A DNA stretch of 64,000 bases from Lycorma delicatula (lineage: Eukaryota > Arthropoda > Insecta > Hemiptera > Fulgoridae): contig NC_134464.1 in assembly GCF_047948215.1 (NCBI RefSeq), forward strand, positions 7,264,001 through 7,328,000, in the 5' to 3' direction. How positions within the stretch are numbered: position 1 is the stretch's first letter; each line of letters begins with the position of its first letter. The notes under the pieces were generated by a model. That model did no database searches. It was not told the origin of the DNA and saw only the letters and a list, made by a program, of their open reading frames with translations. Position numbers and translations under genes: made by a program. Positions 46,395 through 58,440 of this stretch are shown piece by piece.

Positions 46395-47235
46395 CAGAAT
46401 CTACGTCAGAGTCTATTTATTGAAGATTAATGATGAATCTTTCTATTAACTCATCTCGCATGATTTCATCGCAGGAATCCTTTTCGATATTTTTTTCTGT
46501 ATGCAAACGCATTTTTCCCAGTCCTCTGCCGTAACGTTTTTTAATCGGTCATTAATTAATTTCCCAATATCAGTCGGCAAATTTCTCGATCTAAATCAGC
46601 AAATTTCCTTGTCGCTTCCAGCTATATAAGTTCTATCGCATTATATCGAGAGTGATATGGCTGGAAACGAATAACAGAATGTCCTTTCTCGGTGGTTATA
46701 ACATGAATATCATACGGTTTACGTTTATTCTTATACGGGAGTAATAATTTCAACAGCTGTTGTTTAGTTTCACTTTCATTGTAAGGAACCGATTTTGCTT
46801 GAAGCCATGACTGGATTTCAGCTTTCCTCCAGCGGTGGAGGAAGTTACCACCTGTCGGTGGGAACTTAATTCATTGCTACAGACTGATACTTGGGTTATC
46901 CGTAATTAGTACGCTTCCTTTTTGTAATTCAAAAAGTAATTTTCAAAACTATCTTTGTTCATTTTGTGAATGATAATCCGAAACGGCTTTCGATTTTTCT
47001 GCGGAAAACTCATTTACTTACTTTAACGAACCCTGTTTTAGCTGAACTTCCACGACAAACTATTAAACGATTGGTATTTTAATCCCTCTGTTTTTTCAAA
47101 TCTTGCTATATGTATTTATGAGAATGATTTTCATTAACCCAAGAAGTCTCATTTATCTAAAATACGGGTCGATTATCACCTGAAGCTTTTAATTTGTCGA
47201 CCGGAAAAAGAAACTGTTTCATCTCGTTCATAATG
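46395..47235 (-). pseudogene. DDE transposase relic (distinct lineage)
   Basis: The minus strand, read across stops, gives in order NETSWVNENHSHKY (about 47150, the first catalytic Asp position now Asn), SDYHSQNEQ then KLLFELQKGSVLITDNPS (about 46900; TDN is the second Asp), WLQAKSVPYNESETKQQLLK, YDIHVITTEKGHSVIRF, QPYHSRYNAIELI with the third acidic residue (about 46670), and a C-terminal tail ending EDWEKCVC. This is the order of a widespread insect DDE family related to Tc1/IS630 in which the end reads like PPYHxxLNPIELIW. No single open frame covers it, which is why it is easy to miss. Confidence 0.65.
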
Positions 47236-50200
47236 CTCTAAGTTAGTCGCAGAAAAATTAAAAAAAAAAAATCTTTATAACCGGATAAAAATCGCAAATT
47301 AATATATTATTCTAAACCGTTTTAGATAAATCACGGCACCGTTAAATAAACTCGCTAAGAAACTGACACGAACTGAACGTATGGAAATCCAAAATCCAAT
47401 TAACTTATTAGATATCACAACTGAGGACTTAAAGAACCCGTAAGACTGAAGACTGGTATTGCAGTAATTTATACTAATATACAATGACATCGTAGTATGA
47501 GAAAACAAAGTAAGAACGTAAACATGTAGCAGTAATAATATGAGTTCTGGAACTTTGAGTCATCTTACTATAACATTATTTGAGATTGCGTAACAATCTC
47601 TTATCCACGAAGAGGGGACTACATTCGCTATCCATTATCCATTAATTCTATTAGTCCTACATCAGTACTAAAATAATGATTATTAAGTCAGAAAATAACA
47701 GTTAAAAACAACCGTGTTTCTTAACAATTTCATTTTTTTATTAGTTATCATTAAATTAATCGTTCATGAAACTAAAGTAAGGTCCTTTTTTATTTCATTT
47801 ATGACTTGAAATATACACATAATTTTTGTAAAATATTTATTTACGTATAATATAATTAAATAATATAAATACTAATTAACGCATGTATTAATACAAGGGA
47901 TTCATGAATAGAACACAAACAGGAGGTATTACATAGTCGAGACTGTACCGCTTGCTGAGACGGCTTCTTCAGTCCATTATATATTGCTACCTTTTTAAAT
48001 CGATTTTTATGATCCTGTAAATAGACCTCACCGTAAAAAGCAAATGTGTTGCTACAAAACTAATGTCTGATATTAGCGAAAATTTATTTTTTCTACACCT
48101 AAAATTAACTGAAATGTTATGGTTTTACTTGAAACGACCTGTCGCTTAAATAATTCTAGTTTCGGATTAAATCTTAATTATAATTATTAAAACAACAATC
48201 TTTTAATCTAACTCTGAAAGTAGACAATTTTTACGTCGATCAGTTTTTATTTTACGTTAATTCAAATTAACGTTCTCAAAAAAAAGTAAAAAATCACGAG
48301 TTTTCAGATTTTCACGCCATTAATTTTCAAAGGAAAGACAGTAACTAAAATCGGTCACATTCAGTTAGAGTAAAAATAATTACAGTTTTCGACGATACAT
48401 TCCTTTTTAATCTGTGATTTTTTTTTTTTAACTAAGATACAATAGTTTAAATACAAGCGCCATCTTTCTTGGCGACCACTATAGTATTTCATTAACAGTA
48501 TAAATAAATTAATGGAAACACAGGGGCGGTCGATAAAAAATGTTACAGGTTTATTTTAAAATATTAATTTTATTAATGTTTATTAACTAAATATTATGTA
48601 AATTTATACAATAACAATCAGCTTATACACTATTATATACAATTTTCAACGCTGTATTGTTCGATAACGTAAGATTTATTGTACTTTAATGTTAAGACCT
48701 TGTAACAAAAGAGTTGAGAACTATCGCATAATATATACAAGCATTATATCAGAAAACAACACCTACATTAATACGTTGCAATACATAAACAGTACACGAG
48801 TTAAATTAATCGTAAACAACAACTAACAAAGTCGCTAATTAAAATAAGTAGTCACACCTCTCAATTTATCATTAATTTGTCGTGAAATTTATGCTCGCAC
48901 GTTACAAGCAAATTTAATAGTCATTTTGCAGTTAAAAAAATCATAAGGAATACCAAGTAGAAAAATTAATACGCACAGCTTATTTTTATGTAAAATTTTA
49001 TCGCTGCTATAAACCGGTTACTCGTTTAAAATAAACGATGTAATTTTTGCAAAATAATACAATTTATTCGCACGATCTGTATCTTTAATCCGATATATAT
49101 CTTTCATTCTGATTTGAATATAGTAATGCGTTAAATAAATCACTTCCATTTAAAAGTTAAATTATAAATAAATAACCAAATTTTAAGAAAAAAATAGATA
49201 AATTCAAATTCATATGCTTTATTCCAAAAATTTAAACTCGTGAAATAACGTCAAGGTTCTAAATATAAAAAAGTACTACAATATAATTCAAAATTATTTT
49301 GAGCAGATATTTATGTATACGTTGAATACATATATATACGGGACGTATATCTATTATCGTTTAAAAATTAATCTACAAAGTAATATTGTTTTCGTTAAAG
49401 AAAATATTTAAATAAATTGGTAGGAAGATTTTTTAAACGGTTCATTAATTTATTTTTACTGTTTAAAAACACAAAACAAAACAGAATTACATAAAATTGT
49501 CAATAACAAAAAAAAAAAACAATGTTCACAAGACAGAGAATAGCACATCAAAAAGAAGCAAACACAGCTGACTCACGCCAGACGGCGACAACATTCGTAC
49601 ACAGCTCTCAGAACAATAATAATAAACAGCAAAACTTTGGTTTCCCGAACAACGTCGCGTCCGCGACCTTGACCAAAATTGAACAGTATGAATAAATTGT
49701 AAAAGCAGAAGTACTGTTAGGTTTTTAATTCTGTTTCAAGTAATAATATGAACGGTTTTTTTTTTTTACTCTTAACCGTTGAGGAAATCGAAATAACAGA
49801 AACCGAACTTTATTGATAAAATTTGCTGAACATATGGTATTTATAAATAATACGGGTATATATTCCTAACGAAAAAGTTATACAATTTTTTTTTTTATTC
49901 ATAATTGTTTTCCGAAATGTCTTTTTGTATCGTTTCACTGGTACCATGGATTAGGTAATTTTTTTTTCGTTAATTTTTGCATTACTCCTTATTCGTATTG
50001 AACAATATTTGAATTATATTTTCTTTCTTTAATCAAACTAAAATTTGTACCCCTTCTCATTAGCTTTTATAAAAAAAAAAAAAATATATACTCTGTTCGT
50101 CTTATTTTGAAAAAAAGAACATATTTTAAGTAACGTAAACTCCTATAAAAAGAAGATATTTGATCCCATTCGTTCTGTTTTCTTTTTCATTGTTAAAAGT

Positions 50201-51464
50201 ATGTGTTTTCGAATTTAATACTCTTACATAAGCGGGTAAGTACCTTGAATCATTCGTAAAAAAAATTAAAAAATATGTGCTTTTTTATACCTTCAATCCG
50301 ATATCTTTTGTACTTTTATTTCTGTAGTCGCAGAACTGTCATTCTTTATCCAGTATAGAACTTACCTTCTATTCATTACTTTTTACGTATTAAGTTTTTA
50401 ATTGTGAATATTAAAACCTGACAGATTACACGTACACACCTACTGTATGAAATATGAATACGTGTAATTTTTTCTTATTTTGTCATCAGTAGCTTGAATA
50501 ATTTGATGCGTTTCTCTTTTTTATTTTATTCTTTGCCTGTCTTTTAATGCCAACGTATTTGTTACACCATGCATACTCATTTATCTGTTTTATTTATCTT
50601 CCCGTACAAATCATCCTGTACGCTTCCTTTCATTTCAAAACTAAGATACTAAATATTCTTTAATAATACACGTTGCAAATCTCTTTCTTTCTGAAATTTA
50701 AAATAAAAGAATTTACGAATCGTTTTAAAAACTTCCTCGTCGTATTCTATAATAAACAACTGTGCTTAATAAATTCTGCTGCTCAAATTTATATTTTATT
50801 TGTCGTTACTAGTGTACACGAGTATCTAGCAAACAAAAAAAAATTACTTTTTATGTATTTATAATTCTAGATATAAATGTAAGCGATAGGTTTTTTATTT
50901 ACAGAATTTAAAAAATGAGAAGATTTCCCTTATTTTGTACATATGTATGAGATTAAGCCTTACTCCTTAATGAATAACTGATTTTGATGATTCCTTTTTT
51001 TTGTTATTATACAGATATTTTTAAGTGGATCTTTAAAGCAATTTAGTTTTAAAGTTTAAATTGAACATTATTTAAACATTAAGTTAAATTTTGTACATGA
51101 AAAGTTAAATTGAAAATTTTTTTGTAACCATTACTTCTAAGGATTAGATTCTTACAACTTAATGATATACAAGTGCTGTCCAGAAAGTAACTTACGTTTC
51201 GCTGTTGATCACAAAAGACGGGATGGGTATCGGCGCATTCTTGATTGTCTTTGCTAGTCTGACTCAGTAGGAATCGAGTTATATGATGGACTCTGATTCT
51301 TTTTGTTGATTTTTTTACAAATTTTTAAAAAACACTTGTCTTTTAATTTAACATTAAAGAAAATTCCCATTTGTGAAGTGAGATCGGGAATTACAATTCT
51401 TTTTAAAAAAATATGCAGACCCATTGAGATTTATCGAGGAATATGTTATGTTTATTTTATTTTA
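47236..51464. other. No gene recognised
   Basis: About 4.2 kb of AT-rich sequence. 49550-49690 is GC- and CpG-richer. AATAAA on the minus strand near 48550 could serve as a poly(A) signal. Around 51180-51270 a block starting GTCCAGAAAGTAACTTACG has the look of a mariner end but no partner is seen here. Confidence 0.35.
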
Positions 51465-54049
51465 TTTTTTTTTTTGTCTTCAGTCAATTGACTGGTTTGA
51501 TGCAGCTCTCCAAGATTCCCTATCTAGTGCTAGTCGTTTCATTTCAGTATACCCTCTACATCCTACATCCCCAACAATTTGTTTTACATACTCCAAACGT
51601 GGCCTGCCTACACAATTTTTCCCTTCTACCTGTCCTTCCAATATTAAAGCGACACTATTCCAGGATGCCTTAGTATGTGGCCTATAAGTCTGTCTCTTCT
51701 TTTAACTATATTTTTCCAAATGCTACTTTCTTCATCTATTTGCCGCAATACCTCTTCATTTGTCACTTTATCCACCCATCTGATTTTTAACATTCTCCTA
51801 TAGCACCGCATTTCAAAAGCTTCTAATCTTTTCTTCTCAGATACTCCGATCGTTCAAGTTTCACTTCCATATAAAGCGACACTCCAAACATACACTTTCA
51901 AAAATCTTTTCCTGACATTTAAATTCAGTTTTGATGTAAACAAATTATATTTCTTACTGAAGGCTCGTTTAGCTTGTGCTATTCGGCATTTTATATCGCT
52001 CCTGCTTCGTCCATCTTTAGTAATTTTACTTCCCAAATAACAAAATTCTTCTACCTCCGTAATCTTTTCTCCTCCTATTTTCACATTCAGTGGTCCATCT
52101 TTGTTATTTCTACTACATTTCATTACTTTTGTTTTGTTCTTGTTTATTTTCATGCGATAGTTTTTGCGTAGGACTTCATCTATGCCGTTCATTGTTTCTT
52201 CTAAATCCTTTTTACTCTCGGCTAGAATTACTATATCATCAGCAAATCATAGCATCTTTATCTTTTCACCTTGTACTGTTACTCCGAATCTAAATTGTTC
52301 TTTAACATCATTAACTGCTAGTTCCATGTAAAGATTAAAAAGTAACGGCGATAGGGAACATCCTTGTCGGACTCCCTTTCTTATTAGGGCTTCTTTCTTA
52401 TGTTCTTCAATTGTTATTGTTGCTGTTTGGTTCCTGTACATGTTAGCAATTGTTCTTCTATCTCTGTATTTGAACCCTAATTTTTTTAAAATGCTGAACA
52501 TTTTATTCCAGTCTACGTTATCGAAAGCCTTTTCTAGGTCTATAAACGGCAAGTATGTTGGTTTGTTTTTCTTTAATCTTCCTTCTACTATTAATCTGAG
52601 GCCTAAAATTGCTTCCCTTATCCCTATACTTTTCCTGAAACCAAATTGGTCTTCTCCTAACACTTCTTCCACTCTCCTCTCAATTCTTCTGTATAAAATT
52701 CTAGTTAAGATTTTTGATGCATGACTAGTTAAACTAATTGTTCTGTATTCTTCACATTTATCTGCCCCTGCTTTCTTTGGTATCATAACTATAACACTTT
52801 TTTTGAAGTCTGACGGAAATTCCCCTTTTTCATAAATATTACACACCAGTTTGTATAATCTATCAATCGCTTCCTCACCTTCACTGCGCAGTAATTCTAC
52901 AGGTATTCCGTCTATTCCAGGAGCCTTTTTGCCATTTAAATTTTTTAATGCTCTCTTTAATTCAGATCTCAGTATTGTTTCTCCCATTTCATTTTCAACT
53001 TCCTCTTCTTCCTCTATAACACTAGTTTCTAATTCATTTCCTCCGTATAACTTTACAATATATTCCACCCATCTATCGACTTTACCTTTCGTATTATATA
53101 TTGGTGTACCATCTTTGTTTAACACATTATTAGATTTTAATTTATGTACCCCAAAATTTTCCTTAACTTTCCTGTATGCTCCGTCTATTTTACCAATGTT
53201 CATTTCTCTTTCCACTTCTGAACACTTTTCTTTAATCCACTCTTCTTTCGCCAGTTTGCACTTCCTGTTTATAGCATTTCTTAATTGCCGATAGTTCCTT
53301 TTACTTTCTTCATCACTAGCATTCTTATATTTTCTACGTTCATCCATCAGCTGCAATATATCGTCTGAAACCCAAGGTTTTCTACCAGTACTCTTTATTC
53401 CGCCTAAGTTTGCTTCTGCTGATTTAAGAATTTCCTTTTTAACATTCTCCCATTCTTCTTCTACATTTTCTACCTTATCTTTTTTACTCAGACCTCTTGC
53501 GATGTCCTCCTCAAAAATCTTCTTTACCTCCTCTTCCTCAAGCTTCTCTAAATTCCACCGATTCATCTGACACCTTTTCTTCAGGTTTTTAAACCCCAAT
53601 CTACATTTCATTATCACCAAATTATGGTCGCTATCAATGTTTGCCCCAGGGTAAGTTTTGCAGTCAACGAGTTGATTTCTAAATCTTTGCTTAACCATGA
53701 TATAATCTATCTGATACCTTGCAGTATCGCCTGGCTTTTTCCAAGTGTATATTCTTCTATTATGATTTTTAAATTGGGTGTTGGCAATTACTAAATTATA
53801 CTTCGTGCAAAACTCTATAAGTCGGTCCCCTCTTTCATTCCTTTTGCCCAGCCCGTATTCACCCACTATATTTCCTTCCTTGCCTTTTCCAATGCTTGCA
53901 TTCCAATCTCCAACTATTATTAAATTTTCATCTCCTTTTACGTGTTTAATTTCTTCATCAATCTCTTCGTATACACACTCTACCTCATCATCATCATGGG
54001 CGCTTGTAGGCATATAAACATTATCAATCCTTGTCGGTTTAGGTTTTGA
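51465..54049 (-). mobile_element. RTE-like LINE, copy 3
   Basis: Almost identical to copy 1 along its full length, in the same orientation, with an A tail (T run 51465-51475) and the hairpin CAGTCAATTGACTG at 51481-51494, here a full palindrome. Homology with copy 1 ends at 54049, the same element position as 9874 in copy 1. No clear target duplication is visible around it. Two nonsense changes and a 2-base insertion near 51651 inactivate it. Confidence 0.9.
51476..52246 (-). pseudogene. LINE RT C-terminal part after the first stop
   Basis: Continuation of the frame through FADDIVILAESKKDLEE and the FCYLGSKITKDGRSR block to YGSET at 51857, where Trp TGG has become TGA. The remainder to the element end is readable with a further 2-base insertion near 51651. 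Confidence 0.8.
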
Positions 54050-54061
54050 AACTACACACAA
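52247..54061 (-). pseudogene. LINE endonuclease (partial)-RT, broken before FADD
   Basis: 604 codons matching the copy 1 protein with GDWNA, SDH, KAPGIDGIP, FIDLEKAFDNVDW and RQGCSLSPLLF blocks. The frame stops right after KIKML, one codon before FADD: copy 1 has CGA (Arg) where this copy has TGA. The FADD codons follow intact but would not be translated. Confidence 0.85.
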
Positions 54062-55322
54062 TACAAAAAAATAACCTAAACAAAGGTTACTCAGATTGGA
54101 GAGGAAAACTCGTGGTAACCTTGACTGGATTTGACATGGAATAACTTGACTGTTATTTCAAGGTTAACATGATTTTTTCAAATGGAATGATCTAATTTTG
54201 ACTCCACCAATGAAAAGAGCAGAATCTTTTACATTGAAATATGTGATCACACATATGACAGCCTTTTTTTGTAGGTAATATGGCTAATAGGCATTACTAC
54301 CAAGAGCATTACTAACCAAATACATTTTTCTTCCTTGGTACATTGGAGGGAAAAACAACACATTTTTATACAGTATTTTTTTGAATAATTCTAAATATTA
54401 TTTGGATTTATATTTAATTTATTCGTATGAAGAAAACTAAATATTTTACAGCCATAAAGAAATATATGGACTGATTAATTCTCCACTGCAAAATATTCTA
54501 TGTGATAAATGGAAATTACACTCGCTGATAATTCTGTTTTCAAAAATAAAATCATGGAGTATTTTTTAATCCATATTGGTTACTGAAATATATAAATTTT
54601 AATAATAAATTAATTTTTTTATCAAAAAGGTTTTTGAGACATCTTCAGCTACTGAAACAACTTTTATCTGTTCTGTCTTCAGAAGATGTTTATTGATGGA
54701 TTCTAATTTAGTATAAAATTAAATATTAATTTCTAATTATTCTACAAAGAGACTTAAAAAAAACAGAAGCGTATCTTATCAGATTAGAAAAATATATAGT
54801 TGCATTCATTACCTTCAACCGGTTTGAAACAAATCCTACTCACAAAAATGACTACTGACTGTTGCAAAGTCGATAAGAAAGTTACTGCTTTTTTAGAATG
54901 AAACCCTTATTATCTATTAATAAGAGAACTAATATTCTGTTGCATAGTAACTAGTAAAAAAGTTTAAAAAAATGTATATACTGCATTTTGAGTGATTCAT
55001 TTACAAAAGCACTTTGGGACATGCAAATAGAAAAAACCATTATTGTTGTTTTAGTCTATAATAGTTTTGAATTTGAATCTTACTTTAGATAATACTCACT
55101 AATACTTACCAAATTAACTGTAGATAAGTTTACTAGTCTGAGTTGTTTGTTTGTACTACCTGAAACATTCATGTTTGAAGTTTGTGCGTAGTTTGAATAG
55201 CGCTCAAAGAATTACTTTTTTGTTTGGAGTATTAAAAGTTTATAATATATTATCACATAAAAAAAGAAATTAACAAATAAATCTAATCTGATTCAAAAAT
55301 ATATTCTTCACAGAATATATTT
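54062..55322. other. No gene recognised
   Basis: AT-rich, apparently non-repetitive. GTTGCATAGTAAC at 54939-54951 is an imperfect X-box-like word. Confidence 0.35.
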
Positions 55323-55730
55323 TTATATACTAATAAGCAGAAATGCATTAGTGTATTCTTGTTTTTTGTATAATTCGTTGAAACGTTCTACTTTAGCCTT
55401 CACTTCATCATAATCTTCACTTAATTCTTCCATTCTTTTTTTATTTGTTTTCATGACCTTTTCCTGTAGAATGTATTTTTCATTTGCTTCAAATAATTCA
55501 GTTTTTAGTATTTTTATGTCTTCTTGGAACCGACGATTTTTTTCATTTAAATCTTTTAAACTATTGGTTTTCGATTCTTGAATGCGATTTAATTCAAGTA
55601 TTTCAGTTTTCAACCTCTTTATAATGTTGTCTCTGATATATATCTCTTGAATTGTATTGTAAGTCTCGCCATTAATTTCTACGATTCCTTTAAATATTTG
55701 ACTCGGTTCAGTTTGATTATTTTGCGACAT
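55323..55730 (-). CDS. Coiled-coil protein, 135 aa, unidentified
   Basis: An intact minus-strand frame starts at an ATG with A at -3 (AAAGAAAAATGTCG) and ends in TAA. Residues 1-30 are polar with one hydrophobic patch (FKGIVEINGETYNTIQEIY); residues 33-125 are highly charged (Glu/Lys-rich) with Leu/Ile at heptad-like spacing, predicting a long coiled coil. No signal peptide or membrane segment is seen. Its balanced charged composition contrasts with the AT-noise frames around it, and no transposon motif is present, so a host gene or a terminal exon of one is likely. An X-box-like word lies about 100 bases upstream, hinting at a ciliary or sperm axonemal role, which is inference only. I cannot assign an orthologue; a retrocopy is also possible. 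Confidence 0.5.
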   Translation of the reverse strand: MSQNNQTEPSQIFKGIVEINGETYNTIQEIYIRDNIIKRLKTEILELNRIQESKTNSLKDLNEKNRRFQEDIKILKTELFEANEKYILQEKVMKTNKKRMEELSEDYDEVKAKVERFNELYKKQEYTNAFLLISI

Positions 55731-55827
55731 TTTTCTTTAAACCGCTATAAAAATTCTTCTTATAGCTACGAGTAGAAAAAATATAATGAATTAGGTAAAG
55801 TAAACGATTCAAATATAAAATAATTCT

Positions 55828-55840
55828 GTTGCACGGCAAC
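55828..55840 (-). promoter_or_regulatory. X-box-like word upstream of the coiled-coil ORF
   Basis: GTTGCCGTGCAAC on the coding strand, 98-110 bases before the ATG. It matches the RFX half-sites GTTGCC and RGYAAC with one mismatch and a 1-base spacer. Confidence 0.25.
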
Positions 55841-56288
55841 AGACTTTCAGATTAATAAAAAAAGTAGATAGAATAATTCATTGTTAACTTCCGTTGGATG
55901 CATTATATTAAGAATTCTTTTTTACCTTTAATTTCATGATGTTTTTATTAGTATTGCACGGTTAGTTGATTGATGTGATGCCATCTACTGAGGCAATTAA
56001 TGCTGACCTTCAGAATATGTTATGTTTATGAAAATTATATAGCGAATGAAGGTGCAGTGGTGTATCGTGCTTAAAAATGGCCACTCAAATGTCCACAATG
56101 AAAAATAATGTCGCTGATCTAAACTGACAAACTCGTAGCGAAAGTGATAATCAGCCGATTAGCGCCTTTCAAACAGAGCTTTCATTCTAGTTTCCAAAAA
56201 TTTCACGTAGTCTTTTGTAGAAGTTGTAACGATAAATTTGGTTTACCATAAGTTTTGAGCTTGATGAGTTCTAAAACTGCTTTTAGAA
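55841..56288. other. No gene recognised
   Basis: Mixed-composition sequence. The last 100 bases may belong to the mariner relic that follows, but they cannot be aligned by eye. Confidence 0.3.
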
Positions 56289-56472
56289 GATGCCAGCCCC
56301 GATCTGACACCAGATTTTCTCCTTCACATAAAAACCTATGAAGACAACACGGGGTTACAGGGAGATGTCACTAAGTAGCTGAAAAACCAGGCGGCAGAAT
56401 GTTTTGTTGATGGTTGCAAAATCTCATCCATAGATATGACAAGTGTTTCAAATTGTTTGCTGACTCTGTAGA
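56289..56472 (+). pseudogene. Mariner-like transposase relic 4 (C-terminal end)
   Basis: The plus strand reads ASPDLTPDFLLHIKTYED, corresponding to the third catalytic block of mariner transposases with a small deletion around the Asp, then GDVTK, a stop, and LKNQAAECFVDGCKIS, the C-terminal segment usually followed by a Lys/Tyr-rich end. The rest of the gene is not readable. It is a different, older copy than the relic at 40.7 kb. Confidence 0.5.
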
Positions 56473-57624
56473 AAAGTAGTTTAAAAGATGTACTTTCAAA
56501 TTCTATGTAATAAGTTTTTTCAAAATGCTATTTTTTTATTTTTTATTTTTCTTAGTAAGTTACCTTCGAGATGTAGATCTCGTGTAACTGGAAGTGGAAG
56601 AAATTTAAAGTAATTTCGCAAAACCTACTTAAATTAAAAAGAAATATTTATATATAAAAAACATCTACTATTTAAATTCTTCACTAAATATAATATTTTG
56701 AACGCGCGGTTAAATTAAGTTCTAGAAAATTATTGATAAATATTTTTAATTTGGCGCCGACTTCGAAAAGTCGAATAGAATGAATAATTTGAAAGAAACT
56801 AATAGTGGCTTTTTAGAAATCTGTAAATTTTTTATTCGGTACGTTTTATATTTTCAACAGGTTTTCTAGTATGTAATAGAAGGAAAGTTTTATTGTCGAT
56901 CAACAATCTATCATCTACTTCGAAATTTCATATTTTGTGGTATTTATAGATCGTCTGAGTCCGTGTAAAAAAATGTCTAATTTCTATATTTTTTACGTCC
57001 AAGATACCTTATGTATCTTAGTAAGAAACGAAATCTAAGGTATGTTTCACAAGTGAAAGTAAAGATAAAACGGTATGTTAATATCGGTACGGAAACGCTT
57101 CATCTTAATTTATAGCTTGTAAAACGTTTTCTCTAATTTCTCTTCTGAGAGTAAGACGAGATGAAATTACACTGAAATTCGTAGAAATTAAATTCAGGAG
57201 TAAATTTCATGTGTTTTTTTTATGTGAAAAATTGAATAAAACAGGTTTCAGGACTACATCTGTTGTATTTAATCAGAAAATCATTGTAAAAATAAAACAC
57301 TGATGTAGCAAAACACAATTTCCTTTTAAGTTCCTCGTACAATAACTCTGTTAGAATGCCGGTAAAGAAAAAAATTATGCAACAAATCTAGTCGAAAATT
57401 TAATTATGAAAATTTTTTGTAGGCCACAACCGAACGTGAAGAAGAATTTCAGAAATTAGACTTCTATTAAAAACAAAACAGATTGAAGTGTGGCAGTAAG
57501 ATATTGTATTATAATTTAAAACTTAAACGTTAAACTAGAATTTAAATTTAATCTTTATCGTAAAAAGAAAGATTAAATATAACAATAGTATTATTTAAAT
57601 TTCATTTTTATAGAAGATTTAAAA
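56473..57624. other. No gene recognised
   Basis: AT-rich sequence without identifiable features. Confidence 0.4.
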
Positions 57625-58440
57625 AGTCTGATATATGTCCACATGACTTCCTGGTGCGCCTATTAAATTACATATAAACATTTTTTGAAATGAAAAGTAC
57701 ATAAAATTTTATTTCATTAATAACTACTGATATTTTTTTCCTTTTCTTCTTCTTCTTCTTCTTATTATTATTTAAGTATTATTTATCGTAAGAATATTTT
57801 TACAGTCAGAGGTTAATAATTTATTAAACCTTTTATCGATTATTAAGCGCTTATGATTATCGATTATCGAGGTTAATTATTTATTAACGTTAATCGATTA
57901 ATAAATCGATATATTTAAATTAAAAAAGAAGTTAAAAAAAGGAGATGAAGTTAATTCGAACCGAAGTGTTTTTCTATTCTAAGATCTAAATATTTCGTTA
58001 ATTAAAATTTTATTTGGCTGTAACTCTGGAAAATACATAGTAACTCCGATGAAAATATGTAGCAGATATATGTAGAAATTTTCAACGATACTATATCGTT
58101 GAAAATCTCTCGATGAGGGCTAAGAAAAAGTCAAAAATCATTTTTTTATTTTATTTTGGAAATAAAGGGGATTGCAGTCGATCGCAATAAAAAGGGGAGG
58201 TGTACAACTAGATGTTACAACAGTCCTAAATCCAAAATTCCATAATCCCACGGCTATCGTTTTTGATTTATGCGAGATACATACGTACGTACGAACAGAC
58301 GTCAATCTGAAACTAGTTAAAATGGATTCAGAAATGGTCAAAATGGATATTTCCTTTGACCCCGAGGAAGGTTTTTCGAAGTTTTTCGCGATCCCAATAC
58401 TTCCTTTACTTTGTACAAGGAATATAGACGAAAATTAATA
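57625..58440 (+). repeat. Interspersed repeat family A, longest copy
   Basis: About 815 bases; the reference copy for the family. It contains TAATAGGCGC-like words in reverse at the left, a (TTC)n run at 57745-57765, an ATCGATTA-rich zone at 57835-57910, AAGATCTAAATATTTCG, a GATGTTACAACAG block and TACGTACGTACG. The 88-codon plus frame at 58172-58438 lies wholly inside the repeat and has no domain, so it is not called as a gene. Confidence 0.65.

Noticed and set aside
51180..51270. Mariner terminal inverted repeat
   Set aside because: GTCCAGAAAGTAACTTACG looks like a mariner end, but no partner end or transposase is adjacent, so it is not called.
58172..58438. 88-codon plus-strand gene
   Set aside because: Lies wholly inside repeat family A and is not conserved as a frame in the copies at 4.4 and 10.3 kb.
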